Numbered from the stretch's first letter, positions 47,612 through 58,842 are shown. The stretch is DNA of 64,000 nt from Macrobrachium rosenbergii (GCF_040412425.1 NC_089744.1:31071001-31135000); one strand, 5' to 3'. The notes: generated by a model from the letters alone, not told the origin. Translations and numbers: made by a program.

Positions 47612-47682
<71 letters not shown>
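47527..47682. repeat. Compound (CA)n(TA)n microsatellite
   Basis: (CA)n at 47527-47548, (TA)n at 47549-47580, a second CA block near 47591, then (TA)n to about 47680. It ends 50 bp before the 5' LTR of the gypsy element. Confidence 0.93.
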
Positions 47683-47683
<1 letters not shown>

Positions 47684-47730
47684 CATAAATATCATGTAAA
47701 GAATGGCAAATAGCCTGGGCAATTTTCTGG

Positions 47731-48068
47731 TGCAAAGGGCGTCAAACCGCCTCTCCGTTCCTTGTGTTCCGCTCTACATTTGTACATTAACCATGTCATA
47801 TTTGTCATTTGTTATTGTTTCAGATTCTTTATGATCTCATTATATGTATCATTCTACAGCCTATTTGCCGATATATATATCTGCCTTGTACATGTTCTGT
47901 AATGCTCTGTATATGTCATTTTTTATGTCTTTCAACAAACACAATTCTGTACGGACACAGCGGGGGGCCGCAGATCCCCCGCTACCTTTCTGTCCGCTTT
48001 CTGCATTATAAGTACCTGTCGTGAACAATAAAGGATCAGTCTCACTTCTGACCTTTCTTGAACCTCAC
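47731..48068 (+). repeat. 5' LTR of gypsy element
   Basis: Starts TGCAAAGGGCGTCAAACCGCCTCTCCGTTCC and runs to about ...GAACCTCACA, followed by TGGTGACCCTGGGAAGTGAC as a likely primer-binding site. A polyadenylation-like AATAAAGG occurs at about 48028. The first about 115 bp match 51253-51370. Confidence 0.78.
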
Positions 48069-48339
48069 ACTGGTGACCCTGGGAAGTGACAGGTAGAGCA
48101 GTTTTGGCCCAGCCACTAACAGACCAACTATGGCCGCAGCTTACCGTCAGAGAGCCTTCAATGGACTAAACACGGCGTCAAGTTTAGGCCTCTGATAGCT
48201 CCTTCCCTGGAAGAAACAGTGCCATTAATGGACAAAATATGGCGTACCCAACAAAGAGAACGTTTTGGCACTACAATCAGCACCATCAACGGACTCAACA
48301 CGGCGCATTTTCCCACGTTTTGGTGCGTGAGCAGTAAAG

Positions 48340-48869
48340 ATGGCAGAAGATGAAATTCAGTGCGAACCCGCGAGCATTGTCTGTATGCCGCTCTTGGCAA
48401 CAAAAGCAGACGCAGTCAAACTCCCTCGCTTTTCGCATGAGAACACGGCATCATGGTTCCTGCACACAGAAAAACACTTCTGCATGACGCACATAACAGA
48501 CAATGCAAGCAAATCCGACATCACCATGGCGGCGCTTCCAGTAAAGGTGTCCAACCGGATCTTCCCGGCTCGATGCGCACAGCAGACGAAGTCATGTACG
48601 CAGCATTAAAAGATAAACTAATCAAGACCTACTCAATGCCCATGACAGAAAGAGCAAAGTGCGCACTCGACCTGGCATCCCAGCCCCTCGAAGAAGCATC
48701 ACCCAGAGAGGCCTGGAACAAACTGCAGGGGCTCATAACATTACCAGGCCAAGACGAGAACGGGAGGATAAGGAAAATCGACCTGGCAATGGCGATATTC
48801 CTTCGACGCCTCCCGCAGGCAGTAAGGAGCCAGATAAGGGATGCCGATGCCCTCGACACTGGGACATAA
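48340..48869 (+). pseudogene. Gypsy gag, frameshifted
   Basis: The first frame (48340-48609) has KADAVKLPRFSHENTASWFLHTEKHF, a capsid N-terminal-like stretch with the P-x-F...W-F pattern of arthropod gypsy gags. It continues in the other frame (from about 48560 to 48869) with DEVMYAALKDKLIKTYSMPMTERAK and AIFLRRLPQAVRSQIRD, the usual capsid C-terminal helices. A +1/-1 shift near 48570 separates them. No zinc knuckle follows because the downstream part is deleted. Confidence 0.7.
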
Positions 48870-49830
48870 ATAGACATTGCCCAGAAGGTACACGGCATCC
48901 CAAAGACCCCAGTAATAACGCCCTTTGGGATCTATACATTCTTCTATTCAACCTTCGGATCTCAGAAACGCAGGTGCCACATTCCAGCCACTGATGGACA
49001 CCATTTTGGGGGACCTGCCCTTCTGCATCTGCTACATCGATGACATTCTGATCTCCTCCAGGTCGCCAAAGGAACACCTTCGACACGTGCGGGCAGTCCT
49101 AAAACGTCTACAGGAGAGCGGCCTACTGGTGAGGTTGGACAAGTGCATCTTCGGGAAGGAAAAAATAGATTTCCTCAGGCAGGAAATCTCACCTGCAGGA
49201 GTACGTCTGATGGTGTCTAAGGTGAAGGCCATAGAGAAGTTCACAGAACCCCAAAACATCAAGGCCCTGCAGGAGTTTCTGGGGATGATAAATTACTACA
49301 GACGGTTCATCCCCAACATTGCCCAAATCATGTACCCACTAACATCAGTCCTGAAGGGAAAGCCAAAGGCGCTGACCTGGGAAGCTCTGCAGCAGAAGAT
49401 ATTCAGCGAAATGAAGGCAGCCCTCGCCAGTGCCACGACTCTGACACACCACAACCCCACAGCCGCCCTCAGGTTAACAATGGATGCCAACAGCATCGCC
49501 TGCAGTGCAGTACTAGAGCAGGTGGTGAATGGCACCCCTCAGCCCTTGGCCTTCTTCAGCCGCAAGTTCTCACCAGCTGAAACCCGCTACAGCGCCTTTG
49601 ACAGGGAACTGCTGGCTATCTACCAGGCCGTAAGGCACTTTAAGTACCTGCTGGAGGGCACCGAATTCACCATCCTGATGGACCACAAACCCCTGGTACA
49701 CGCCTTCACAAAGCAGGAGACGTATGGTCAGCAAGACAGCAGCAGCACATGACCGTCATCTCAGGTTTCAGCTGCACCATCAAATACATCCCTGGGAGAA
49801 AAACCCAGTAGCCGATGCCCTATTGAGAGT
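48870..49830 (+). pseudogene. Gypsy reverse transcriptase (C-terminal half) and RNase H
   Basis: Starts abruptly with KTPVITPFGIYTFFYSTFG and, in the 48925 frame, LRNAGATFQPLMDTILGDLPFCICYIDDILI. This gives the second half of the RT palm with the YIDD catalytic box. The thumb (EFLGMINYYRRFIPNIAQIMYPLTSVLKG) and RNase H (LRLTMDANSIACSAVLEQ, YSAFDRELLAIYQAVRHF, FTILMDHKPLVHAF) follow. The frame shifts near 49720, after which IKYIPGRKNPVADAL completes RNase H. The RT N-terminus with motif A is absent. Confidence 0.88.
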
Positions 49831-49989
49831 AGAAATAAACTCCTCCAGCTCGGCATCGACTATGAAGACCTGGCGAAGGAGCAAGCAGCGGACCCTGAGA
49901 CGGCAGCCTACAGAACATCACTGACAGCACTGAAGTGGGAAGACGTACCCTTAGGAAACTCCAGAACAACGCTCCTCTGCGACACCAGC

Positions 49990-50920
49990 ACAGGCCGCCC
50001 TCGCCCCCTTGTGCCAGCTTTGAGGAGAAAGCAGGCATTCAACCTGATACACGGTCTCTCCCATCCTTCAGGGCACACAACGGTGTGCCTTATGATCAAC
50101 AAGTTCGTCTGGCACAGTATCAACAAGGACGTACGTTGTTGGGCGAGGAATTGCACAGCATGCCAGACGAGCAAAACATCTCGCCACACGGAATCAGGGA
50201 TCGGTGAATTTCCCCAAGCACGTTGGCACTTCAGCCATGTCCACGTCGACGTCGTCGGCCCCCTTCCGCAGTCTGGAGGAGCAAGATACCTCCTGATGAT
50301 TATAGACCGCTCCACCCATTGGCCCAAAGCAACCCCCATGATGGAGGCATCCACAACGTCATGCTCAGAGACCCTTCTCTCCAGCTGGATCAGCTCCTTC
50401 AGAGTGCCCGACAGCATCCCCACGGACAAGGGCCCTGCTTTCCTCTCAGAACTCTGGGTCTCCCTGGTACATCTGATGGGCACGAAGCTGCACAGCACAA
50501 TGGCGTACAACCCCACAGTGAATGGCATGATCGAGAGAGCCCACCGCTCTCTTAAGGCAGCTCTCATGGCACGCTGCACCGACGAGAACTGGAATGCACA
50601 GCTCCCCTGGGTCCTCTTGGGTCTTCGCACTGCACCTAAAGCAGATGGCAACGCCTCCCGGTCGAAAAAGTCTATGGGGAAACATTGGTCATGCCCAGAG
50701 AATTCTTCCCACTGTCAGCTGGGGGCGCAGATACGCCCCTCCCGAGGTTGAGGGAACTCTCACGGAAGTTCGCTCCCTACCATAGGACCTTCACTGACAG
50801 GACCAGCAGATACAACCCACCCACCTTAGACTCCTGCGCCTACGTCTTCGTCAGGGTGGATGCTCGTCGGCCATCCTTAACCAGGCCCTACAGGGGCCCA
50901 CAGAGTCATCAGGCAGGCGC
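49990..50920 (+). pseudogene. Gypsy integrase
   Basis: Zinc-binding HHCC region: LIHGLSHPSGHTT...CWARNCTACQ. Catalytic core: HVDVVGPLPQ (first D), PTDKGPAFLSE (second D) and NGMIERAHRSLK (E). The main frame is 50011-50751. It shifts near 50660, and the C-terminal part continues with FVRVDARRPSLTRPYRGP (a GPY/F-type module) and WVTVDRLKPAFL in other frames up to about 51204. A Pro/Arg-rich tail ends the protein. Several shifts make it inactive. Confidence 0.88.
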
Positions 50921-51252
50921 CTAAAGCATCCCTGCTGGACATCCACGGGCGTGAGGACTGGGTAACGGTCGACAGGCTAAAACCAGCGTTCCTGTTGGAC
51001 AACGAAATCAACGAGGAGACAGGCAGGCGACCCAGAGTTCCCCCTCAGCAACACTCCACAGGAAAAGCCGCCCCCATGCCGAAAAGTGGTCCAGGACGGC
51101 CCAGGAAACAGCCTGCACCAGAACCAGAGGTCGCGCCCACACCCCGCCCGCAGTCCTCGAGAAGTAGGGGCCCACTCCAGTGGCCGCAGCGCCTCCGCGA
51201 TTGATGTGTCATCCAATAATTTCTCCCATAATTATTGTCTTTGGGGGAGTAT

Positions 51253-51375
51253 TGTAAGGGCGTCAAACCGGCTCTCCGTTCCTTGTGTTTCGCTCTACAT
51301 TTGTACATTAATCATGTCGTATTTGTCATTTGTTATTGTTTCAGATTCTTAATGCATCTCATTATACCGGTTTTG
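51253..51375 (+). repeat. 3' LTR start of gypsy element, truncated
   Basis: Preceded by the purine-rich tract TTTGGGGGAGTAT. The sequence TGTAAGGGCGTCAAACCGGCTCTCCGTTCC... follows the 5' LTR for about 115 bp and then diverges after GATTCTTAATGCATCTCATTATA. The 3' LTR is therefore truncated or replaced. Confidence 0.75.
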
Positions 51376-51644
51376 GTGATACAAAGGAGCATAGAGGATG
51401 AGTGTTGAGCTTTGTTACTCGTTGTTTAATTGAAAAAGATTCTACAATCAGTTTCTGTTTTATATGAAAACGCGGTTTTGCTCTTGGGCGTATGTTCTCT
51501 GGTGGTTGAGAACTCCTTTGCATCAATTATCGGATGAAATTTTAATAAATTTCAATATTCTGCTTTGCCACTGCTATAGATCTTTCTAATGCCTTTGACC
51601 GTGCCTGGCACAAGACACTTTTTGAAAAATTTTCTTCTGATCGA

Positions 51645-51702
<58 letters not shown>

Positions 51703-52666
51703 CCTTCCAGATTTCTAGAGCTAGAGGCGTTCCATAAGAATTTATTCCTTCATTTGCTCAATCTCTCTTCGTCAGTCACAGTCATTCTCTCCTCTCCTAT
51801 TTATGCTTTTACTGTTGAATCAACTCCCCATATTTCTTTTTCCTTCACCTTCAACCTCTTTCCATTTTCACGCAACCTTCTACTTCTTGTTTTTCATCCA
51901 TTAAGTCTGATCTTGTGAGCATTCAGGAATGTGTATCCCATAGTTACAACCAGGTCAATGCCTGCAGGTCACAGGTATTGCTCGTGTTTCTGTATTTTCT
52001 CTCTTGTATTTTTTATATTTTTTTCTGAATGAAAATTGCTTTGAGTTCTCTTTCAATACGATTTGTGCGTTCACTTGACTTTATACTCGCAGTGAAAAGA
52101 TCACGTATTTCAAATGGCTAAATTTAATCCGAAAAAAGTTGCGTGTTTTGTTTAGTTGCCATTCTCCATCCTTGTTTGGAAGTAGAGCCATTGCTTTGAT
52201 TTTAGATGAGGCTCATCCTTTCTTTGCTTTCTTGATAGTGCTGTTTCACTTGTGACTCAGTGATAGCAGACATTGCATCACCTCTAGAGGTTCCTTCTTT
52301 TATCATAAGGTGGCAGACCTCTCTCTCTCTCTCTCTGTAGGTAGGCTACTGTTTCTGCCTACAGGTAGGTCTGTTTCCACCAGATTTTCTTGTATCGCCC
52401 GTCAGGTCACCTCTCCTCCACATCTGTCTGTGCAAACCACTCGGCTGATTTTCCTATTGCGCCGTTCAGTGAAAGTCTTGTGGGAATGTGTTTAATTAAA
52501 TGTTGTTTGATTTGGCTTTTTAGAGAGCTAGACACCTTAGAATATTATTTACTGGACATCATTGTTCTCAAATGAAGGAAAGACTCAAACTTATCTCACC
52601 CCTTTACATATTGACCTCATTGTGTATGTCTTTCTTAAGTTTGTCTTGAATCTCATCTCTTTAGAT

Positions 52667-52697
<31 letters not shown>

Positions 52698-53480
52698 TGG
52701 TACACTTAGATGTATACACCAATGTTCATAACAATTTTCCATTCTTTGTATTCGTTTTGTGCTTCCCATCATTTTGGAAACGTTCGTGACAAGCAGAATT
52801 ACAAACAATAGTTAATTCAAACTTCTAGAGGAAATAACCACGAAGACATATCGTGTGTTAAGAAACGAATAGATGAGCGTATTAACTTCAGTTCGAAGCT
52901 TTGTTTTATTTTTTATTTTATTTTATTTTATTTTATTTTTGTTTTTTGCACCAAATCGAAAAAGTAAAAAATATGCTTCATTTTTTTTTATTGATGGTTC
53001 TGCTTTGGGAATTCGTATCAATAGAGTCTAAAACACTGATACCCTATATTCGAATGTTACAAACAATGGTCTTCCAGACCCATTTCCAAGCGCGCGCATC
53101 ATTTTTTATTTCTATTTTTTTATAATTTAAATTATTTATCTCTGAGCAGCCTTATTAGTAATTAAAAATCTATAAAAAAAGTGCTATGCCTAGAATTTTA
53201 ACAATCGTTATTTCATTTAGTTAAATTATTTACCATGATAACCTTCGTCTGATTAACGCACCTAAGTAACAAACATTTTCTTTCTTTCTAAAACGACCTT
53301 TCTGTAGTCCAGGAAATCTTTTGCAACGGGTTATCGTGGGACTTGAAGATCATCCTGCGAATTGTTCTGCCATTGTTGAAGACCCAGTTTACCGCTTCCG
53401 TCTGCTCGCGTGGTTTTCTCCGACGGTTAATTACAGGGATTAAGGAGGTTGAAGGTGAAGGTTCCTAGCTGAAGTGAAAA
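51376..53480. other. No gene recognised; microsatellites and (TTTTA)n
   Basis: (CT)n at 51646-51699 and (GA)n at about 52672-52696. A TTTTA pentanucleotide run lies at about 52905-52940. The remaining AT-rich DNA has short frames without features. Confidence 0.5.
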
Positions 53481-53490
53481 TGCCTGAGGG

Positions 53491-53498
53491 TATATAAG
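53491..53498 (+). promoter_or_regulatory. TATA box of secreted peptide gene 2
   Basis: TATATAAG preceded by GAGGG, 81 bp upstream of the Met codon. It is nearly identical in sequence and spacing to the box at 61709, with the shared core GGGTATATAAGA. Confidence 0.7.
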
Positions 53499-53571
53499 AA
53501 GTGTCACTGGTTGCATCGTTGCATAACAACTTTTCCCGTTGCTGACGACCATCCTTTAGGAGACTGTCATC

Positions 53572-54520
53572 ATGAAGCTGGTGGGTAGCTCCTGCATTTC
53601 GTTCAAATTTTACTTTAGTGTTCGAATTCTTTTCCCTTTGCCTTGCCTTTGTTTCTTCCCCTTTAGATTTAGTCTTTATTCCCGAGAGATGTTGGCCCTC
53701 TTACTCTCTCAATCTTAGACAGTAGAAAACGTGTCTGCATCTCATTCTTGTTTTGGTGAATTGGCGTTAGTCAATTCTCGAGTGCATTTAATCTCATATG
53801 CTCGTAATATAGAGAAGTACTCACATCCGACTCTTTCTGCCTGTCTGTCTGTTTTTCTCTCTCATATCAAGTTCTCTATACGATTGTATTTTATTACCAA
53901 CTGATTCTCTTGCAAGAAATGTGTTTCACGGCTCTTTCAGTTCATAATTTTAAGGTTCTCTGTTATTCACTTGAGTGAATACAATCCCTTTCAAAAGAGT
54001 ATGATCATAGATATCTCACGAAATTTGCAAATTGATCAAATTTTAGTTATTTAGTGTGCAGTGGTGCATGTGATATTTTTTCCTTTACATTCTGTTCACT
54101 TGAGATCAGACCAAAATACAAAAGATTTTATTAGGCATAATAACCGTTTTTATGCAATTTTATATTATTCTTTTACGTAGTTAGTTCCTGTCATATTATG
54201 ATGCCCTGCAACTGATTGTGCGAGTTATATGAGTAGCTGTTTATATAGCACGATTTCTTCTTTTTTAGGCTCTATTGTGCGTGGCCCTCCTGATAGTTCT
54301 CTCCCTTGCGGTGGATCTAGCAGGAGCTGTGCCTAGCCCAGACCCTTCGCCCCTCGCTCTACCAGAAGCTGAGGCCCTGGCCAGCCCAGAGGCCATGGCA
54401 GACCCGGAGCCTTTCTTCAAGAAAAAGGGGAAAAAGAAATCGAAGAAACAATCTTTCAAAAAATCCTACTATAGGCCTATGCAGGTTGTTCAAAGAAAGC
54501 CCCAGTGCTACTGTTGGTGA
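53572..54520 (+). CDS. Gene 2: Lys-rich secreted peptide precursor with a dipeptide-repeat propeptide (putative antimicrobial peptide)
   Basis: Spliced gene: coding exon 1 at 53572-53580 (Met-Lys-Leu), donor GTGGGT, 688-bp intron, acceptor TTCTTTTTTAG, exon 2 at 54269-54520 with stop TGA. The product is 86 aa. Residues 1-23 are a classical signal peptide (core LALLCVALLIVLSLAV, cleavage after A-G-A). Residues 24-51 are 14 consecutive dipeptides ending in Pro or Ala (VP, SP, DP ... MA, DP, EP) with no exception. Residues 52-86 form a basic peptide: it begins FFKKKG, has 11 Lys and 2 Arg, contains a Tyr pair and ends QCYCW with a C-x-C pair. DPP IV-type trimming would stop at Phe-Phe. The precursor shares signal, propeptide logic and gene structure with gene 1, but its mature peptide differs completely. 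The donor is a weak match to consensus (GTGGGT), though in phase. Function as an antimicrobial peptide is inferred from charge and processing, not from homology. Confidence 0.82.
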
Positions 54521-54597
54521 ATCGGTTTAATAAAAAAAAATACAAAAAAAAGTTATAATGAAACAAAACGAATGAAAAGAGGCGACAAGTATAAAGA

Positions 54598-54603
54598 AAT
54601 AAA
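54598..54603 (+). terminator. Polyadenylation signal of gene 2
   Basis: AATAAA, 78 bp downstream of the stop codon, giving a short 3' UTR as expected for a small peptide mRNA. A GTTGGCTCTTG-type T/G-rich stretch follows. Confidence 0.7.
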
Positions 54604-54639
54604 GCCTTGATCGTTGGCTCTTGAATTTTTCATTCCTAA

Positions 54640-56021
54640 TCAGTGTTAAATTTCTTTATTACGAGGTAGGCTAAAAAATTCAGGTAACTGAATAACGGCT
54701 TGTTATTTAGTCAAGAACCTTAGCACCAAAACTTTAATATGGCTTCTCTGTTAGGAATCTCTACTCTTGGTGTTATTGTTATTTTTATTAACTCATCAAA
54801 CAGTCGAGAATTAGCCAGAACTGTCAGTAGTAACTTTCATTTTCATAGACAAGGCGTCGGATATTTTCAGGCAACTATCCATTGTCATAGTTCATGAATT
54901 TGATTCTTCAATTTACTTTTAGTCCTAAAAGTATTTCTTTATCATGAAACCTTTTTTAAATGAACCTGAAACTTTTTATTATTTGGATCTTGTACTTGCT
55001 TGATTGTTCTTCAAGAGAAAAGTTATAAGCCAATAAATAATAAGAAAAATTTGATGACGTTAATTGCTTCCCTTGTTTTACTATTGTTTTTTGAAATGTT
55101 GCAATTTAGAATTCCAGTGCACAAAAAATGAATAATGATAGCTAGGCTGAATGATCATGTCCATATATATCTCCACTCTGAGATTGCCAAGCAGTTTACG
55201 AGGTATCCTTAAAACTATTTCTCGGTTTTATGTAATAGTATGTGTGTGTGTTAGTATATACAACTGGAACTTTGAAAATTAGGGCTATTAAGTTTAAGGA
55301 GGTGTATTTTATAGAATTTTTAGTGAATTATCTCCTTTTGTCGACATTCAGAATTAGGAAAAGGTTGTACTCATAGTGAAGTTTGATATATGGTACATAT
55401 GAATTGGTATTTATGACCGCATGCGCAGTTGTATTTATGACCGCAGGCCTGCGCATGAACATGTTATTTTGGAGAGAGCTTTTTCATTTTAACGTAGTAA
55501 ATATCTGCACATGGATAGCTGACCTAACCGTAAGGTCCCGTCTGAATTCATAAGCCTTCAGTGCTAGTAAAGTCAGCGGAGAAGTTACCTCAGTCATTTT
55601 AAACTGGTAGAAATGATCTTCTAGTAAATTTGTTTTAAACCAGAATAAGAAACTGACACCACCACAAAACCATGATGTTGGATGAAAACTCCCAAAGCGT
55701 CATCTCTCACTGAATTCCTTTTCCCAAGAACCGTAAACATAATGAAACTAAATTTCCTGAAAAGAATCTGAATAGATTGCTGTCTGGTTATCTGTTCTTT
55801 ATATACGTCGATCTGAGCCCTTATCTACCTGAGTCAAGAGAATTCCACCAATCCAAATGATTACTTTCTTGTATACTTTAGGGTTAAGGTCAATTTTTAA
55901 AAAAAGGTGCTGAAGCCCGGTGAAGATTTTCTCTCAAGATTAAATCTCCTTCTAGCTATGAGTATGAGCTTACCAAATTTGTTTTCGCTGTCCTGAAAAT
56001 TTTGTTTTCTAGCTATTATTA

Positions 56022-56059
<38 letters not shown>

Positions 56060-56090
56060 GAAATTTTAGGCGAATTTTCATTAGTTGTTG
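54640..56090. other. No gene recognised
   Basis: AT-rich unique-looking DNA. A small duplication of GTATTTATGACCGCA occurs at 55410 and 55431, and (ATT)n at 56027-56060. Confidence 0.5.
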
Positions 56091-56340
56091 AAGACGGAGG
56101 GGGGAGGGGAGCGGCTGGCGGCCGCTCCTTCTATAGGCTGGGAGCGGAGTGATTAATCTGGGCAAGTCTGGCTGGCCGACATAGTAGCTGATTGGTTGGT
56201 GCCAGATCTCGGGAGTTTTGGTCATAGGGCGCGCAGCCTAAAGTAGATGGCGGCTGGATTGCTTTCCCAGGGAGAGGAATGCCTTGCCGTTCTCCTGACG
56301 GTGGAAGGGAGAAGGCAAGTCGTAGCCATACCGCAATCAT
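56091..56340. other. GC-rich island of unknown origin
   Basis: About 250 bp (GGAGGGGGGAGGGGAGCGGCTGGCGGCCGC ... GGAATGCCTTGCCGTTCTCCTGACGG) in strongly AT-rich surroundings. The minus frame (56343-56131, 70 codons) is open but unrecognised. It could be a repeat fragment, a CpG-rich promoter or an exon. Confidence 0.35.
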
Positions 56341-57212
56341 CATTATAAATTGATGGGTTTAACTAGGTGGGAGACATGTGTAAAAAATATCAGTTTTGAC
56401 GCACAACGGATTAGGTAAAATCATATAAAAAATTCTCGTTTCCAAACAAAATAGGCTACTTATATACAGACTGTAAGAGCAGCAACATAAAAAAAATTTG
56501 CGTTCATTAACTTAGAAAACGAATCATACTTCTTTTTTGTCGTATTGACTTTCATATGAAAATGAAAAATAAATTATTAAACAAAGGGGAAAAATGATAC
56601 AGACTTAATGTCAGATTTCATTAATATGGTAAATAATTCAGTGGTTTTCCTGCACATTTCTTCTGCTATGATCGACATGTGGCACAGTATTAATTTTAAT
56701 GCCCAAAATTTCTATGATATTTTACGAAAACCTTCTGTCACTTGTTTTGGTATATTGGTGTACAAGTCCAGCAACTTTCTATTATTTGGTGCCATTACTG
56801 TTTGCCTGAAATCTCATCTATATGATGTTCACATCATGTTAGTTTTAGTTTTTGAAGCTTTAAAATTAGTTTATAACCATTATTGTCGAGCAAATTTTAA
56901 CTAAAAATATTCACGTGCGATAAGTCTAAAAAGGACAGGCATCCATCTATTTCAATTTCCAGCGTGAATTTGATATTTGGAACTTGTTCATTGGAGAGAT
57001 TCCATAGATTATCGTATTCAGGACATCATTTTTACATAATCTCTGTATTCTCTTTATGTTCCCGCGAGCATTACGTGTTGTTAGTCCTCAGTTCCTTGAT
57101 AACGAACTGGAGAACGTCAGGAAAATAGGCTGGGTCTTTTGTTAATCAGCTCATATTTTTTACGAGCTTGATGGCGCGCGCAACGCTGAGCTGGGACCCG
57201 GCGCTGCCTGTC

Positions 57213-57373
57213 ATGCCTCCATTACCCTCACGATCCCCTACCTACCCTGCCTCCACCCGGGGCGGACAAACAGATTTGCAGGAGGAGGGTGGATGCGTCA
57301 TGTCTCCCCTACCTACCCCCTCCCACCAGGGCGGACAAACAGGTTTGCAGGAGGAGGGTGGATGTGACCTGAT
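57213..57373. repeat. 86-bp minisatellite, short array (about 2 units)
   Basis: Unit ATGCCTCC...CCCTACCTACCC...GGCGGACAAACAGATTTGCAGGAGGAGGGTGGATG. Units start at 57213 and 57300. Same family as 57812-58208. Confidence 0.88.
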
Positions 57374-57811
57374 TCTCGGTCATGTAAAGGTTTTACCAGT
57401 ACAAATGAAATGCGTAAGATACAATTAACACGTGTATTTTCCTTGATAGTTACACAGGGCCCTGTTACTAATATTACGCTACTTAATTATGCAATTATAG
57501 TCGGAAGGTACTCGGAGGCGACACGAGCCATCACTGTCTATCAGACACGCTTGTTAGCCCGTCGATGGCTAAACTGAACTTGCTTAGGTCATAGACCTCA
57601 GCTGATTGGTCTCTTATAATCGAAAGGAACCAATAAGGGTCTTCAGTGTATGGCACTCATTTGAATTACCCATGCCAAACCTCAACGATCGCATGGCGTA
57701 CGACGACTCAGCAGTATCTATCTGTCGTTACTCTCTGATCACAAAGACATACAAACAACTAGCAGATTTTCTGTTACGTCTCAAACATGAATTTCCATAT
57801 AATCAGTTCAG

Positions 57812-58208
57812 ATGTGCCATGCCTCCCAACCCTCCCGATCCTCTATATACCTCGCCCCCACCCAGGGCGGACAAATAGGTTTGCAGGAAGAGGGTGGATG
57901 TAACATGCCTCCTAACCCTCCCGATCCCCTACATACCCCGCCTCCAACCAGGACGGACAAACAGTTTTGCAGGAGGAGGGTAGATGTGCCATGCCTTCCA
58001 ACCCTCCCGATCCCCTACATACCCCGTCCCCACACAGGACGGACAAACAGATTTGCAGGAGGAGGGTGGATGTGCCATGCCCCCAACCCTCCCGATCCCC
58101 TACATACCCCGCCCCCACCCAGGGTGGACAAACAGGTTTGCAGGAGGAGGGTGGATGTGCCATGCCTCCCAACCCTCCGATCCCCTACATACCCCGCCCC
58201 CACCCGGA
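57812..58208. repeat. 86-bp minisatellite, main array (about 4.5 units)
   Basis: Unit starts (ATGCC) at 57819, 57905, 57991, 58077 and 58162, so the period is 86, 86, 86 and 85 bp. Because 86 is not a multiple of three, the open frames in it shift from unit to unit and are not protein. It is separated from the short array by about 440 bp of unrelated DNA. Confidence 0.92.
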
Positions 58209-58689
58209 TTTTATTATTATAGACGATTGATACTTTCTACAATCAAATCTTGAGGTAATTTTGCAATAAAAGTAACAGGAAGCCAGAATTATGTAATAAA
58301 ACCCTGTGTTTGCCTTATTTCATCGGCAGTGAATCCACCAAATCAGTGCCGGAAATATTCAACGTAAAAGCCTAATCTTTAAATATAACACAGTAAAAAA
58401 ACATGGTTTGACTCATTCTACTCCGCTTTTTCTTCTTCCTAGACTTCATTCAACACTTTCAAATTCGCCTTTAACCAACCTGTTACCTTTTATTTTCTTC
58501 ATATAAGCAAAAAATATTGAAACAGTGGTACATTCATACACACACACATATATATGTGTATGTATCTTTTTCACATACTCCGTAACATTTTTTATGTTCT
58601 TATATATTAAGTTACAAATGTCTTTTACTATCCAGTTCACACCACCTTAGGAATAACATACACCCAAGGGGGAATTACAATCAATAATG

Positions 58690-58765
58690 GCTTCTTTACC
58701 GGAGGGAATCGAACTGCCAACTGGTTGGAAATGACGACACACTGACGTTTTTACCTGTCAGCATA
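58690..58765 (-). repeat. tRNA-like SINE head
   Basis: On the minus strand the sequence reads CAGTGTGTCGTCATTTCCAACCAGTTGGCAGTTCGATTCCC, with a B box GCAGTTCGATTCCC (rc of 58704-58718). As with the SINE at 21478, a long (TA)n tract abuts it (58773-58839). It does not fold as a full tRNA, so it is not called as a tRNA gene. Confidence 0.45.
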
Positions 58766-58772
58766 TATATAA

Positions 58773-58774
58773 CA

Positions 58775-58839
<65 letters not shown>
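58773..58839. repeat. (TA)n microsatellite
   Basis: About 33 TA units. Confidence 0.94.

Positions 58840-58842
<3 letters not shown>

Larger units (their letters stand above)
47731..51375 (+). mobile_element. Ty3/gypsy LTR retrotransposon, internally deleted
   Basis: Order on the plus strand: 5' LTR, primer-binding region, gag, RT-RNase H, integrase with a C-terminal tail, polypurine tract, 3' LTR start. Protease and the first half of RT are missing. Gag and pol contain frameshifts. The RT-RNase H-integrase order is that of Ty3/gypsy. Codon use and GC content are clearly higher than in the flanking AT-rich DNA, so the insertion is fairly recent compared with the DIRS copies. Confidence 0.9.

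Noticed and set aside
54265..54459. Minus-strand frame opposite gene 2 exon 2
   Set aside because: Ala/Ser/Gly-rich shadow of the plus-strand Pro/Ala propeptide.
57213..58208. CRISPR-like array
   Set aside because: Eukaryotic context. The units are contiguous 86-bp repeats without spacers.
57812..58253. Cys/Pro-rich repetitive frames that could look like a secreted Cys-rich protein
   Set aside because: They come from an 86-bp minisatellite. The period is not a multiple of three and all frames and strands are equally open.
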